This document shows positions 10,058-17,659 of a stretch of 64,000 nucleotides of DNA, in pieces. The stretch's first letter is position 1; the number at the start of each line of letters is the position of its first letter. The stretch comes from Polynucleobacter sp. JS-Safj-400b-B2 (GTDB lineage Bacteria; Pseudomonadota; Gammaproteobacteria; Burkholderiales; Burkholderiaceae), in assembly GCF_018881975.1 (NCBI RefSeq), contig NZ_JACVPJ010000001.1, forward strand, positions 302,071 through 366,070, in the 5' to 3' direction. The position numbers and the translations under genes were made by a program. Below the pieces are notes generated by a model that saw only the letters and a program-made list of their open reading frames with translations, did not search any database and was not told where the DNA came from.

Positions 10058-10561
10058 ATGACAATTTCAATGTATCAAGCATCAATTCCGCAACTCACAA
10101 AGATGCTTACCAATCTTTCGAATATCCTCAAAAAGGGTGAAGAGTTTGCAAGCGCTAAGGGCCTTGATAGTAAAACGTTGGTAGAGGGTCGTCTTGCTCC
10201 AGATATGTTTCCACTATCCAAGCAAGTTCAAATTGCTTGTGATCAAGTGAAAAATGGCATGGCGCGCCTGGCTGGTGTTGAGCCACTTAAATTTGAGGAT
10301 AACGAAACTACTTTTCCCCAGTTACAAGACCGCATTGCTCAAACCATTGCTTTTGCCAACAGTCTCAAACCAGAGCAAATTGATGGCACGGAAGCAAAAG
10401 AAATTAAGTTCTCAATTAAAGAGTGGAACTTTGAGTTTGTTGGCGAGCAATATCTGCTGACCTGGATCATCCCAAACTTCTATTTCCATGTGACTACTGC
10501 TTATGACATCCTGCGCCATAACGGGGTAGAGGTTGGTAAGTCCGATTACCTAGGTGGCTAA
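10058..10561 (+). CDS. DUF1993 family protein
   Basis: Small cytoplasmic protein of unknown function, 167 residues, the usual DUF1993 length. It shows the family's start (SMYQASIPQLTKMLTNLSNIL), the segment LAPDMFPLSKQVQIACDQ in the middle, and a C-terminal region with LPNFYFH-like sequence (IIPNFYFHVTTAYDILRHNGVEVGKSDYLG). The fold resembles DinB-like four-helix bundles, a family inference. A good ribosome site (AAGGTGGAGAG) precedes the ATG. It sits 28 bp after the TPR protein gene on the same strand and before a bidirectional terminator. Confidence 0.85.
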   Translation: MTISMYQASIPQLTKMLTNLSNILKKGEEFASAKGLDSKTLVEGRLAPDMFPLSKQVQIACDQVKNGMARLAGVEPLKFEDNETTFPQLQDRIAQTIAFANSLKPEQIDGTEAKEIKFSIKEWNFEFVGEQYLLTWIIPNFYFHVTTAYDILRHNGVEVGKSDYLGG

Positions 10562-10581
10562 ATAGCCCTTACAATATAGTC

Positions 10582-10698
10582 ATGGAATATTTTTCACAAA
10601 TCATTAATGAAGTAAATCCGTGGCTTTATCGCGCTAGCATTTACTTATCTAATGCTTTTCTGGATGATCCCGCGATTCTGGCATTTGCTTTTTGCTAA
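10582..10698 (+). CDS. Possible 38-residue peptide
   Basis: An ATG at 10582 opens 38 codons (MEYFSQIINE ... AILAFAFC) ending at a TAA just before the terminator. It has a hydrophobic, aromatic composition. No good ribosome site is visible. It could be a read-through small protein after the DUF1993 gene, or chance. Not recognised. Confidence 0.2.
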   Translation: MEYFSQIINEVNPWLYRASIYLSNAFLDDPAILAFAFC

Positions 10699-10719
10699 TA
10701 CAGAAAGCAAGCGTCCAAT

Positions 10720-10750
10720 AAAAAACCACCGAATATGCGGTGGTTTTTTA
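10720..10750. terminator. Bidirectional terminator
   Basis: CCACCG (10726-10731) and CGGTGG (10738-10743) pair around the loop AATATG, flanked by A residues on the left and T residues on the right. It therefore works in both directions between the plus-strand DUF1993 region and the minus-strand Bug-type gene. Confidence 0.85.
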
Positions 10751-10768
10751 TTTAAGGAAGTTAAAGCC

Positions 10769-11731
10769 TTACTTAATCATCCCAGCGTTCTTTGCATCAT
10801 CCATAGCTTGAGCTGTTTTCTCTTTCATAAATGCGGGCATCTTTGCCAGAGGAACATCCACAATCACAAAGCCAGCATCTTCTAGCTTCTTCTTAGTTTC
10901 AGGATCGGCATTGAGTTTCGCAAAGTAGTCAGACATTTTTTGCTGGAGCACCAGTGGAGTGCCTTTTGGTACAGCAACACCGCGATACGCACCATCCACC
11001 CAGTTCAGACCAAGCTCTTTAAAAATTGGCACGTCTGGTAAGGCGGGATTGCGTTTCTCAGTAGCAATTGCTAGCGTGCGTACTTTCCCTTTTTGCTGAA
11101 TAGCCAAAGGTAGATAACCCATCGCGCCATCAACGTGCATGCCAATTAAGGCAGTAATCAAATCACCTGTGCCTTTAAAGGGAACGTAAGTAATTTTGAC
11201 GCCAGCCAGTTTATTGAGGCGCTCGACTGCCATGTGGTTAGCTGAGAACTGTGCGGATCCAGCAAGCGTCATCTTGCCGGGATCTTTTTTGGCGGCCGCA
11301 ATAAATTCTTGATAGGTCTTGTAAGGACTATCTGCAGACACCATCAAAGCATCAGGGGTGAAGTGGTAGTAGTAGATCGCATTAATGTCTTCCGTCTTGT
11401 ACTGAATGCCCTCTTGTAGCGGCTGCAAGATGGTGTGGGGGATATTTACACCCACTACCGTTGTGCCGTCGGCAGGGTAGGTATTCAGAGTGCTCCATAC
11501 CAGCGCGCCACCGGCGCCAGCGCGGTTCATCACTACCATCGGTTGCTTAAATTTCTTAGCGGAGATGTCGGCTTGATAGCGCGCCACTAAATCAGACTCG
11601 CCAGCAGCGGGGAAGGGGATGATGTACTGAATGGTTCTATCGGGGAAAGGTTGAGCATACGCGCCGGATAACAAGCCAAGTGAGACCAGGCCAATACTCA
11701 GAAATCTACTTAGTAATTTAAACAGCTTCAT
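10769..11731 (-). CDS. Bug-family periplasmic solute-binding protein
   Basis: Tripartite tricarboxylate transporter type (Bug/TctC) receptor that binds a small organic acid in the periplasm. The 320-residue protein has a signal peptide ending ...LLSGAYA-QPFPD and then the family's first strand (IQYIIPFPAAGESDLVARY). Later come the typical segment FKGTGDLITALIGMHVDGAMG and a C-terminal AFMKEKTAQAMDD region. The start codon overlaps the stop of the upstream dehydrogenase gene by four bases (ATGA), so they form an operon. No TctA/TctB membrane subunits are nearby, which is common for the expanded Bug families of Burkholderiales. The partner dehydrogenase suggests a hydroxy-diacid such as tartrate or malate, but this is inference. 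Confidence 0.9.
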   Translation of the reverse strand: MKLFKLLSRFLSIGLVSLGLLSGAYAQPFPDRTIQYIIPFPAAGESDLVARYQADISAKKFKQPMVVMNRAGAGGALVWSTLNTYPADGTTVVGVNIPHTILQPLQEGIQYKTEDINAIYYYHFTPDALMVSADSPYKTYQEFIAAAKKDPGKMTLAGSAQFSANHMAVERLNKLAGVKITYVPFKGTGDLITALIGMHVDGAMGYLPLAIQQKGKVRTLAIATEKRNPALPDVPIFKELGLNWVDGAYRGVAVPKGTPLVLQQKMSDYFAKLNADPETKKKLEDAGFVIVDVPLAKMPAFMKEKTAQAMDDAKNAGMIK

Positions 11732-12795
11732 TTAGAGATCTCCTCAATGACTGCATTAGTAACATCACTCATCATCGCTGTGCCGCCTAAATCACGAGTG
11801 TGTAGTTTTGGATTGGCTGTCACTTTTTCGATGGCTGCCATCAACTTTGCGCCAAGGGCTTTCTCACCCAGGAAATCGAGCATCATGACTGCTGACCAGA
11901 AGGTGCCAATCGGGTTAGCAAGGCCTTTACCCATAATGTCAAAAGCGGAACCATGAATCGGTTCGAACATCGATGGATAGCGGCGCTCTGGATCCAGATT
12001 GGCAGTGGGTGCAATACCCAGGCTACCAGCCAAGGCAGCTGCTAAATCGCTCAGGACATCGGCATGTAAGTTCGTTGCAACAATGGTGTCTAAAGATTCG
12101 GGGCGGTTGACCATGCGTGCAGTAGCAGCATCAACTAATTCTTTATCCCAAGTCACATCCGGAAAGTCTTTAGCAACAATATTAGCAATCTCGTCCCACA
12201 TCACCATGCCATGGCGCTGCGCATTGGATTTGGTAATTACGGTGAGGTGCTTGCGAGGGCGTGACTGCGCTAACTTAAAGGCGAAGCGCTGTACGCGCTC
12301 CACTCCAACGCGAGTCATGATGCTCATATCAGAAGCAACCTCAATAGGGTGACCTTGATGGGCCCTACCACCTACACCGGAGTACTCACCTTCAGAGTTC
12401 TCACGTACGATCACCCAGTCAAGTTGACCTGGTTTGCAATTACGTAGTGGCGTTTCAATGCCAGGAAGAATGCGAGTAGGGCGTACGTTTGCGTATTGAT
12501 CAAAGCCCTGACAAATTTTGAGGCGCAAGCCCCACAGAGTAATGTGATCCGGAATCTTGGGGTCGCCAGCAGAGCCAAACAAGATAGCGTCTTTGGAGCG
12601 TAAAGGCTCAAGACCATCCTCGGGCATCATGATGCCGTGCTTGCGGTAGTAATCACCACCCCAATCAAAGTGCTCAAATTCAAAAGCGACTTCAGGATGT
12701 TTTTTGCTTAAGGCATTCAATACCTTTTCGCACTCTGGAATAACTTCTTTACCAATGCCGTCGCCTGGGACGGACGCAATCTGATACGTCTTCAT
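11728..12795 (-). CDS. Tartrate dehydrogenase / isopropylmalate dehydrogenase family
   Basis: NAD-dependent beta-decarboxylating dehydrogenase of the isocitrate/isopropylmalate family, most like tartrate dehydrogenase/decarboxylase (TtuC/DmlA group). The 355-residue length and the start TYQIASVPGDGIGKEVIPE fit. Substrate and metal residues are visible in the arginine cluster (LRLKICQGFDQYANVRPTR), in TVITKSNAQRHG, and in the DAATARMVNRPE and TNLHADVLSDLAAALAGSLG segments. FEPIHGSAFDIMGKG is the NAD-binding region. Isopropylmalate synthesis is less likely because no leuC/leuD genes are adjacent and a Bug-type receptor overlaps it. It likely oxidises tartrate or D-malate taken up from outside. 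Confidence 0.85.
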   Translation of the reverse strand: MKTYQIASVPGDGIGKEVIPECEKVLNALSKKHPEVAFEFEHFDWGGDYYRKHGIMMPEDGLEPLRSKDAILFGSAGDPKIPDHITLWGLRLKICQGFDQYANVRPTRILPGIETPLRNCKPGQLDWVIVRENSEGEYSGVGGRAHQGHPIEVASDMSIMTRVGVERVQRFAFKLAQSRPRKHLTVITKSNAQRHGMVMWDEIANIVAKDFPDVTWDKELVDAATARMVNRPESLDTIVATNLHADVLSDLAAALAGSLGIAPTANLDPERRYPSMFEPIHGSAFDIMGKGLANPIGTFWSAVMMLDFLGEKALGAKLMAAIEKVTANPKLHTRDLGGTAMMSDVTNAVIEEISK

Positions 12796-12999
12796 GTGTC
12801 CCCTACTGTTCTTTTTATATGAGCTATTTCAGGGATAACTTCCTGAATAACTTCTAGGACCATTATGCAATTCCTAGGCCCTAATACAACCATGGGGTAC
12901 TCGGGGTTTATGGCTAGAGAAAGAGGGGTGAGAGGGGGTGGGAGGGTATTCATAGCCCCAAAACAACAAAAATAGCCTTATTTCTGTGGTTTTTATATA

Positions 13000-13019
13000 T
13001 ACTGTATAAACATACAGTA
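13000..13019 (+). promoter_or_regulatory. LexA (SOS) box of umuDC
   Basis: The 20-bp palindrome TACTGTATAAACATACAGTA matches the CTGT-N8-ACAG LexA consensus exactly, with CTGT at 13002-13005 and ACAG at 13014-13017. It ends five bases before the umuD start codon, so LexA would block the promoter and the start region. This supports SOS control of the polymerase V operon. Confidence 0.92.
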
Positions 13020-13024
13020 TATTA

Positions 13025-13525
13025 ATGGCTATGACACAAGTAATAAACCCCGCAAAAGTAACCCTGAGCCAGGCACCACAAGCCTTGGCAGGCCATTTTG
13101 CCGCCTATGAGCTCAAGCTCCTAAGTCACCGGATGTCAGCTGGATTCCCTAGTCCAGCAGCAGATTACGCCGAAGACGGCCTCGATCTGAACCATTACCT
13201 GGTCCAAAACAAGCCGGCCACCTTCATGTTTACCGTGAAGGGGGATTCCATGCTGGGCGCCGGAATTTGTGATGGCGATAAGGTCGTCGTTGATAAAGCT
13301 CATAAGCCAAAACATAAAGACATTGTGGTTGCCGTTGTAGATAGCGAGTACACCATCAAGCGCCTTTATCAGTTGCGCGGTCGTATTGAGCTCCAACCAG
13401 AAAACCCAAACTATCAGCCTATTACCTTTAACGAAGGCAGCGAGTTACAAATCTGGGGTGTAGTGGTTGGAGTGGTTCGTAAGTACAGCAATGCTAGCGG
13501 CAGATACAACAAAGAGGGGAAGTGA
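13025..13525 (+). CDS. umuD: UmuD-type SOS mutagenesis protein (S24 peptidase)
   Basis: LexA-like self-cleaving protein that becomes the active accessory subunit of translesion polymerase V after RecA-stimulated autoproteolysis. In this 166-residue protein the Ala39-Gly40 pair is the predicted cleavage site, Ser75 in KGDSML is the nucleophile and Lys112 in YTIKRL is the general base. The spacings (35 and 37 residues) equal those of E. coli UmuD (Gly25, Ser60, Lys97). There is no LexA DNA-binding domain. The gene directly follows a perfect LexA box and is one base upstream of umuC. No Shine-Dalgarno sequence precedes the ATG at 13025 or the in-frame ATG at 13031, so translation may be leaderless. 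Confidence 0.95.
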   Translation: MAMTQVINPAKVTLSQAPQALAGHFAAYELKLLSHRMSAGFPSPAADYAEDGLDLNHYLVQNKPATFMFTVKGDSMLGAGICDGDKVVVDKAHKPKHKDIVVAVVDSEYTIKRLYQLRGRIELQPENPNYQPITFNEGSELQIWGVVVGVVRKYSNASGRYNKEGK

Positions 13526-13526
13526 G

Positions 13527-14843
13527 ATGAACTCCAATTCACAAACTACATCAACTCCACTCTTCGCACTTGTAGATGTAAACAACTTTTATGTTTCTTG
13601 TGAGCGCGTATTTCAGCCTAAGTTAGAAGAAGTGCCGATGGTGGTGCTATCCAATAACGATGGCTGTGCTGTAGCGCGTAGTGCTGAAGTTAAAGCGCTT
13701 GGCGTGAAGATGGGAACACCTTGGTTTCAGATGAAGGATCTCGCTAAGAAGCATGGCATTCAGGCTTACTCATCTAATTACACCTTGTATGGCGACATGA
13801 GCAGTCGTGTAGTTCAGGTGCTGAGAGCATTCACGCCAAACCTAGAGGTTTACAGCATCGACGAGAGCTTCTTGCAAATCGAGGCTGTCTTAAAACAGTA
13901 TCAAGACACAATTGAATTAGGTCAAAAGATTAAACAGGAAGTGAAAGATACCACTGGCTTGCCAGTCTGTATAGGCATTGGCGCTAGCAAGACCTTGGCT
14001 AAACTGGCTAATCACTTGGCCAAGAAGCACAAGCAGTTCGTTGGCGTGTGTGATGTCAATGCCATGGCAAAAGAAGAGCTCTATCAGTGGATGAGCGAGA
14101 CTGAGGTAGGCGAGGTCTGGGGTGTTGGTAAGCAAATCGCCAAGAAACTCAAAGCTCAAAATATTATGAGCGTATTTGATCTTTTGCAAGCTTCGCCGCA
14201 AGCCATGCGTCAACAGTTTGGCGTAGTGATGGAGCGCCTCTGTTATGAACTGCGTGGCACATCTTGCTTGCAACTAGAAGAAGTAGCGCCAGCCAAACAA
14301 CAAATTATTGCCTCACGCAGTTTTGGTAAGTTAGTGACTAGCCAGGTAGAGCTTGCAGAATCGGTTGCCACTCACGTAGCGCGTGCAGCTCAAAAACTCA
14401 GAACCCAAAATAGCACTACGGGCGCGCTCACCGTATTTATTCAGACCAATCCGTTTAAGCAAAACGAACCACAGTATCACCAAAGCGTCACGATTCCTTT
14501 GGCGGACCCGACGGATAACACGCTGACCTTAACTAATGCAGCGCTAGCAGGTCTCAAGCAAATCTATCAAGCAAACTTCCGTTACAAGAAAGCAGGCGTC
14601 ATCCTCAATCTGATTAGCGATAAGCCAACAGCTCAGCAATCCTTGTTTGAGGATATCGAGACTAAAGGTAAGTCTGCTCATTTGATGAAAGCGGTAGATG
14701 AGATCAACACGCGCTTTGGCAATGCATTCATCAGATCTGCAGCCGCAGGAACCAATCACTCTAAAGAAGAGTGGCAGATGAGATCAAACAATCGGTCGCC
14801 GAACTACACCACGAGGTGGGATGAGTTGCCCATAGCACGTTAA
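13527..14843 (+). CDS. umuC: DNA polymerase V catalytic subunit UmuC
   Basis: Y-family translesion DNA polymerase. The start I use is the ATG at 13527, one base after the umuD stop and preceded by GAGGGGAAG; the same frame is open further upstream from 13467, inside umuD. This gives 438 residues. Catalytic acidic residues are Asp17 (ALVDVNNFY) and Asp112-Glu113 (SIDESF), and Tyr22 is the likely steric gate. A helix-hairpin-helix-like region ([14 protein letters not shown]) is followed by the little-finger domain and the UmuC C-terminal region ([27 protein letters not shown]). It is controlled with umuD by the LexA box at 13000-13019. Confidence 0.97.
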   Translation: MNSNSQTTSTPLFALVDVNNFYVSCERVFQPKLEEVPMVVLSNNDGCAVARSAEVKALGVKMGTPWFQMKDLAKKHGIQAYSSNYTLYGDMSSRVVQVLRAFTPNLEVYSIDESFLQIEAVLKQYQDTIELGQKIKQEVKDTTGLPVCIGIGASKTLAKLANHLAKKHKQFVGVCDVNAMAKEELYQWMSETEVGEVWGVGKQIAKKLKAQNIMSVFDLLQASPQAMRQQFGVVMERLCYELRGTSCLQLEEVAPAKQQIIASRSFGKLVTSQVELAESVATHVARAAQKLRTQNSTTGALTVFIQTNPFKQNEPQYHQSVTIPLADPTDNTLTLTNAALAGLKQIYQANFRYKKAGVILNLISDKPTAQQSLFEDIETKGKSAHLMKAVDEINTRFGNAFIRSAAAGTNHSKEEWQMRSNNRSPNYTTRWDELPIAR

Positions 14844-14884
14844 AAAATATGAAATTTTCAAACAAAAAACCACCATTTTTTACT

Positions 14885-14905
14885 AGCTCATTTCATGAGC
14901 TTTTG
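14885..14905 (+). terminator. Possible terminator after umuC
   Basis: AGCTCAT (14885-14891) and ATGAGCT (14895-14901) form a perfect 7-bp stem with a three-base loop, followed by a short run of T residues. It lies 41 bp after the umuC stop codon. The T run is short, so termination may be partial. Confidence 0.4.
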
Positions 14906-14955
14906 GCTCAGTATTCTGAATTTTTAGTAGCAATTAACACGTAAAGGAAGAAAAA

Positions 14956-15087
14956 ATGGACCTATTGAATAACTTTAACGGCATCTCATTAGCAATAATT
15001 ATGGTGCTGTCCTATTGCGCAGTGCTAAAAAACACCAAGCGTCATGAAAGTGCCATAAATCAGGGATTAAATCACAGATCCCAGTAG
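14956..15087 (+). CDS. Small membrane protein, 43 residues, unknown
   Basis: An ATG at 14956 lies five bases after AAGGAAG, a good ribosome site, and opens 43 codons. The peptide starts MDLLNNFNGI, has one hydrophobic segment (SLAIIMVLSYCAVL, residues 11-24), and then a basic, polar tail (KNTKRHESAINQGLN). This is the shape of a single-pass small membrane protein with its tail in the cytoplasm. It lies downstream of umuC behind a weak hairpin and may be partly co-transcribed with the SOS operon. I do not recognise a family, and chance cannot be excluded. Confidence 0.42.
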   Translation: MDLLNNFNGISLAIIMVLSYCAVLKNTKRHESAINQGLNHRSQ

Positions 15088-15127
15088 TACATAAGTTTAA
15101 AAAAATGTTGTAGCAGGTTTTTTTGGG

Positions 15128-15165
15128 GGGAATAAGGAAATCACGGACTCCTTATTCCCTAATTC
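15128..15165 (+). terminator. Strong 11-bp hairpin between convergent small ORFs
   Basis: GGGAATAAGGA (15128-15138) pairs perfectly with TCCTTATTCCC (15149-15159) across a 10-base loop; TAATTCTTTT follows. It sits between the plus-strand small ORF ending at 15087 and the minus-strand small ORF ending at 15182. It is most simply a plus-strand terminator with an imperfect T tract. Confidence 0.45.
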
Positions 15166-15181
15166 TTTTGGGATGATTTGG

Positions 15182-15349
15182 TTAGAAATCAAAATCACAA
15201 TCATCGTCACCAAATCGATACTCTAGATAGATATCTTTGCGTGTTTTGTGTTGCCAATGCAGACGGTCTTTCAATAGGTCGTATTTAATGCCATCAGCAT
15301 ACTCATTGAAATAATCATCTTCTTCATTATTAAAGTGATGAAATCGCAT
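15182..15349 (-). CDS. Small acidic protein, 55 residues, unknown
   Basis: On the minus strand an ATG at 15349 stands five bases after a perfect AGGAGG (15360-15355); a second ATG at 15352 is also in frame. The 55-residue peptide begins MRFHHFNNEEDDYFNEYADG, has a central basic part (LLKDRLHWQHKTRKDIYLEY), and ends in an acidic cluster FGDDDCDFDF. It has no signal peptide or membrane segment. The strong ribosome site and codon pattern argue for a real gene. The acidic aromatic composition recalls DNA-mimic or adaptor-type small proteins, but that is only a resemblance and I assign no function. Confidence 0.55.
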   Translation of the reverse strand: MRFHHFNNEEDDYFNEYADGIKYDLLKDRLHWQHKTRKDIYLEYRFGDDDCDFDF

Positions 15350-15554
15350 CATTACCTCCTAGGCGTAGTTAGGTTTGTGACCCAAAGACTGAGGAGCGGG
15401 TTAAAAATGTGCGGTAATCAAATTCCTATTTCGCTCCGCAGATCCAATGCTTGAGCGAAGTCTGAGTAATTTGTGATGACATGTCTACCAAAGAAGGAAT
15501 TATTTTGTCTATGAAGCGCAAAACAATTGCTAAAAAACGACACAAATAAAATAC

Positions 15555-16214
15555 TTACTTGGCTTCTAAAGCTTTGCGCAGATATTCAGAGACATTGTCT
15601 TGGCGCAACATCCACTGTTTATAGTCTGATGGCATTTGGCTAATGAGCTCACCCTTGTGTTTACCAAAGGGCATTGCTGTCGGAATGCGTGCTTTCTCAG
15701 ACATTTCCCATAGGGCATCTAAAGAGACGGGGTGCAGCTTGTCGATAATTTTTCCAACAACCTTGGAGCAAATCCATACGTCAGCTAATGCGCTATGTGC
15801 ATTGCGTAATTGGTCCCTAGCAGTATCGCGCTCGAAGAAGTACAGAAGCGCACTTTGAGTATGACTATCGAGCTCAGGCCAAAGACTACGTGCAAGGGCT
15901 AAGGTGCAGATGCGCTTAACTTCAGGCTTGCCAATCGCAACCCAATCAAAATCAATGTTGTGACCAATTAAATATTTAGTGCCAGCTGGCAATCTAAAAG
16001 AGCTGCTTGACGGGCAATTGACCAGCTCTTCATCCATGATGTGATGTGTAGCAAGAGCACCCAAGCTAATAGGCTTGCCGGGGTTGTAACGCTGGACCCA
16101 AGGATTGCCGACTTCAAAGGGATTGAGAGAAGTGACATCTAGTGAAGCAGCTTCAATAATGACGGCATCGTTCTTATCGGTTGCTTCTACGTCAAAAATA
16201 ATGGCTTGGGTCAT
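15555..16214 (-). CDS. DEDDh 3'-5' exonuclease with DUF3820 tail (ExoX-like)
   Basis: DNA or RNA 3'-5' exonuclease of the DnaQ superfamily, 219 residues. ExoI motif IIFDVEATD gives Asp8 and Glu10. ExoII is IGHNIDFDW. The third motif is NAHSALADVWI, with the His and Asp of the DEDDh type. The C-terminal segment MPFGKHKGELISQMPSDYKQWML is the DUF3820 signature, which usually occurs next to such nucleases. Its likely role is trimming 3' ends in repair, as known for ExoX, but the substrate is not set by the sequence. It stands alone on the minus strand with no neighbour in the same transcript. Confidence 0.85.
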   Translation of the reverse strand: MTQAIIFDVEATDKNDAVIIEAASLDVTSLNPFEVGNPWVQRYNPGKPISLGALATHHIMDEELVNCPSSSSFRLPAGTKYLIGHNIDFDWVAIGKPEVKRICTLALARSLWPELDSHTQSALLYFFERDTARDQLRNAHSALADVWICSKVVGKIIDKLHPVSLDALWEMSEKARIPTAMPFGKHKGELISQMPSDYKQWMLRQDNVSEYLRKALEAK

Positions 16215-16450
16215 AAGGTGTTTGTGGGTATAAATTATTGAGTAATCCTATTGTGCCTTGAATTAATTATCACAATTGACTTTGAATAAAAAAGCACCCA
16301 TACTCAAACCTACATCAAGAGATGGCTTTGTCGCCACAGCAACCTGCTAACGTAGTAAGGTGCTAAAAAGATGAGACCCCAAGCGGGTACCTTCTTGCGC
16401 TGCTTGGTCTATATATTGCCTACATAGTTACGCTGGCTGCATTGGATTAG

Positions 16451-16768
16451 ATGGCGCAAAACCCTGTGATAGTAGCCTCCATTCTTCTGGGAGTGATTTC
16501 GATTTATGCAGTTTTTCGCTATCGGCTGATACCTAAAGCTTGGCGGTGGTTCATAGCGCAGCTTAAGCCCAAAGTAGTTGCAGTAGATCTATCTCAAAAT
16601 GAAGTTGCAGAACTGGCTATAGATTTAGCGAAAAGAAAGTTTATTCCTTCAACCAATCTCTACTGCTACTGGTGCACTAAGAAGTTGGGTATTAAAGCTT
16701 GGGAAAGAAGCTGCAAATATTATTGTGATGAGTGCAGAGAAAAGTCTGGGTTGCTAATAGGGAATTAA
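16451..16768 (+). CDS. Small membrane protein with C-terminal zinc ribbon
   Basis: Protein of 105 residues, family not recognised. It begins with one membrane segment (VIVASILLGVISIYAVF, about residues 7-23) followed by the basic RYRLIPKAWRWF. A middle helix with ELAIDLAKRKF follows. The C-terminus has a CYWC knuckle and a CKYYCDEC knuckle about 14 residues apart, consistent with a zinc ribbon facing the cytoplasm. No clear ribosome site precedes the ATG at 16451, which directly follows a TAG of another open frame encoding a hydrophobic stretch (see findings). It lies at the left edge of an accessory stretch. Confidence 0.6.
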   Translation: MAQNPVIVASILLGVISIYAVFRYRLIPKAWRWFIAQLKPKVVAVDLSQNEVAELAIDLAKRKFIPSTNLYCYWCTKKLGIKAWERSCKYYCDECREKSGLLIGN

Positions 16769-16845
16769 GAATCCCTCCAATAAATTGGGGTATAGGTCTT
16801 ATTAAAATGGTCTCCCAACTATTATTTATAAGCCTTTATGCGCTA

Positions 16846-16894
16846 TACCTATCAAAATGATATATTATGGCTACCTATCAAAATAATAGGTAGC
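16846..16894 (+). promoter_or_regulatory. Repeat-type operator of the DUF4258/HTH pair
   Basis: TACCTATCAAAAT occurs twice in direct orientation (16846-16858 and 16872-16884), with starts 26 bp apart. The second copy is the left half of a perfect 9-bp inverted repeat, GCTACCTAT (16870-16878) and ATAGGTAGC (16886-16894). A TATATT box lies between the copies at 16861-16866. The array ends four bases before the start codon of the next gene. The repeats are seen directly; the role as an autoregulatory site is inferred. Confidence 0.6.
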
Positions 16895-16898
16895 GCCC

Positions 16899-17201
16899 AT
16901 GAGTAAGATTTCTCGGGCGCAGCTTCAGAGGCATATACGCAAGGCTGCAATACAAACGATTAATGTGACTGTCACACAGCACGCGAGCTTAAGAATGCGT
17001 GAACGTCATATTACTAATTCAATGTTGTTTGATGTTCTGAGATGTGGGGTAATTAAAAGAGAGCCGGAGCCAGATCTAAAACATTCTGGAATTAAATGTC
17101 AGATGGAGCGTTATAGCGCTGGTATGAATATCGCAGCCATAGTGAGCGTAGAGATTCCATCTGAGGGGTTGATTATTATTACAGTTTACGAGATTACATG
17201 A
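16899..17201 (+). CDS. DUF4258 protein, candidate toxin
   Basis: Protein of 100 residues with the DUF4258 core: VTQHASLRMRERHITNSMLFDVLRCGVIKREPEPD, then a strand pair (CQMERYSAGMNIAAIVSVEI) and a final IITVYEIT. This family adopts a RelE/MqsR-like fold and often pairs with a helix-turn-helix gene, which is the case here. The downstream regulator overlaps it by four bases. The His and Arg residues of HxxxRMRERH are the likely functional ones. No Shine-Dalgarno sequence precedes the ATG, and the operator abuts it. RNase toxin activity is inference from family and context. Confidence 0.72.
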   Translation: MSKISRAQLQRHIRKAAIQTINVTVTQHASLRMRERHITNSMLFDVLRCGVIKREPEPDLKHSGIKCQMERYSAGMNIAAIVSVEIPSEGLIIITVYEIT

Positions 17202-17659
17202 ATAAGAAAATGCATCATTACACTGATGGTGGCCTTAAAAATGTTTGGCTTCAAAATGGCTTTGAAGTGCGCTCAACGCCTTACGGGAAAGGTGTGGCGA
17301 TTCATGATGTAGAGGGTCTAAGCAAAGCCATTTGTTTGGCATTGACTACAAAAGCGAGCTCCTTAAGTGGGATAGAGTTTCGGTATATCCGTAGTGGAGG
17401 AATGCTCTTATCTCAGGCGGGGCTGGGAGCTTTGATGGGTGCCGATGCACAGTCAATAGCGCGCTGGGAAAAGCATGGACGTTTGCCTAAGTGGGCGGAC
17501 AAAATGATCCGAGTCTTGTATTTAGCTCATGCTGATGGTAATCAGACTGTTAGTTCTGTCGTTAGCCGAATTAGCGCCGTAGAGCGCCTCATTAATCAAA
17601 AGATTGTAGCCAGAGAAGTGCGCAATAAAGGATGGCGATCAGACCTTGTGGCTGCTTAA
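17198..17659 (+). CDS. HTH regulator, candidate antitoxin (MqsA-like C-terminus)
   Basis: Protein of 153 residues overlapping the upstream DUF4258 gene by four bases. The N-terminal part (VWLQNGFEVRSTPYGKGVAIHD) has no cysteine pairs, so it is not the zinc-binding domain of MqsA/YgiT. Residues about 63-112 form an Xre/MqsA-type helix-turn-helix (IRSGGMLLSQAGLGALMG...QSIARWEKHGRLPKWADKMIRVLYL). The C-terminus is a helix (VVSRISAVERLINQ). It probably binds the direct and inverted TACCTATCAAAAT repeats upstream of the operon and holds the partner protein in check. Function is inferred from gene order and fold. Confidence 0.65.
   Translation: MNKKMHHYTDGGLKNVWLQNGFEVRSTPYGKGVAIHDVEGLSKAICLALTTKASSLSGIEFRYIRSGGMLLSQAGLGALMGADAQSIARWEKHGRLPKWADKMIRVLYLAHADGNQTVSSVVSRISAVERLINQKIVAREVRNKGWRSDLVAA

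Noticed and set aside
11728..12795. Calling the dehydrogenase leuB (3-isopropylmalate dehydrogenase)
   Set aside because: The sequence details and the overlapping Bug-type gene fit the tartrate/D-malate group better, and no leu genes are near.
15481..15549. 22-codon plus-strand ORF with a lysine-rich end
   Set aside because: Too short, with no clear ribosome site for its first ATG; it cannot be separated from chance.
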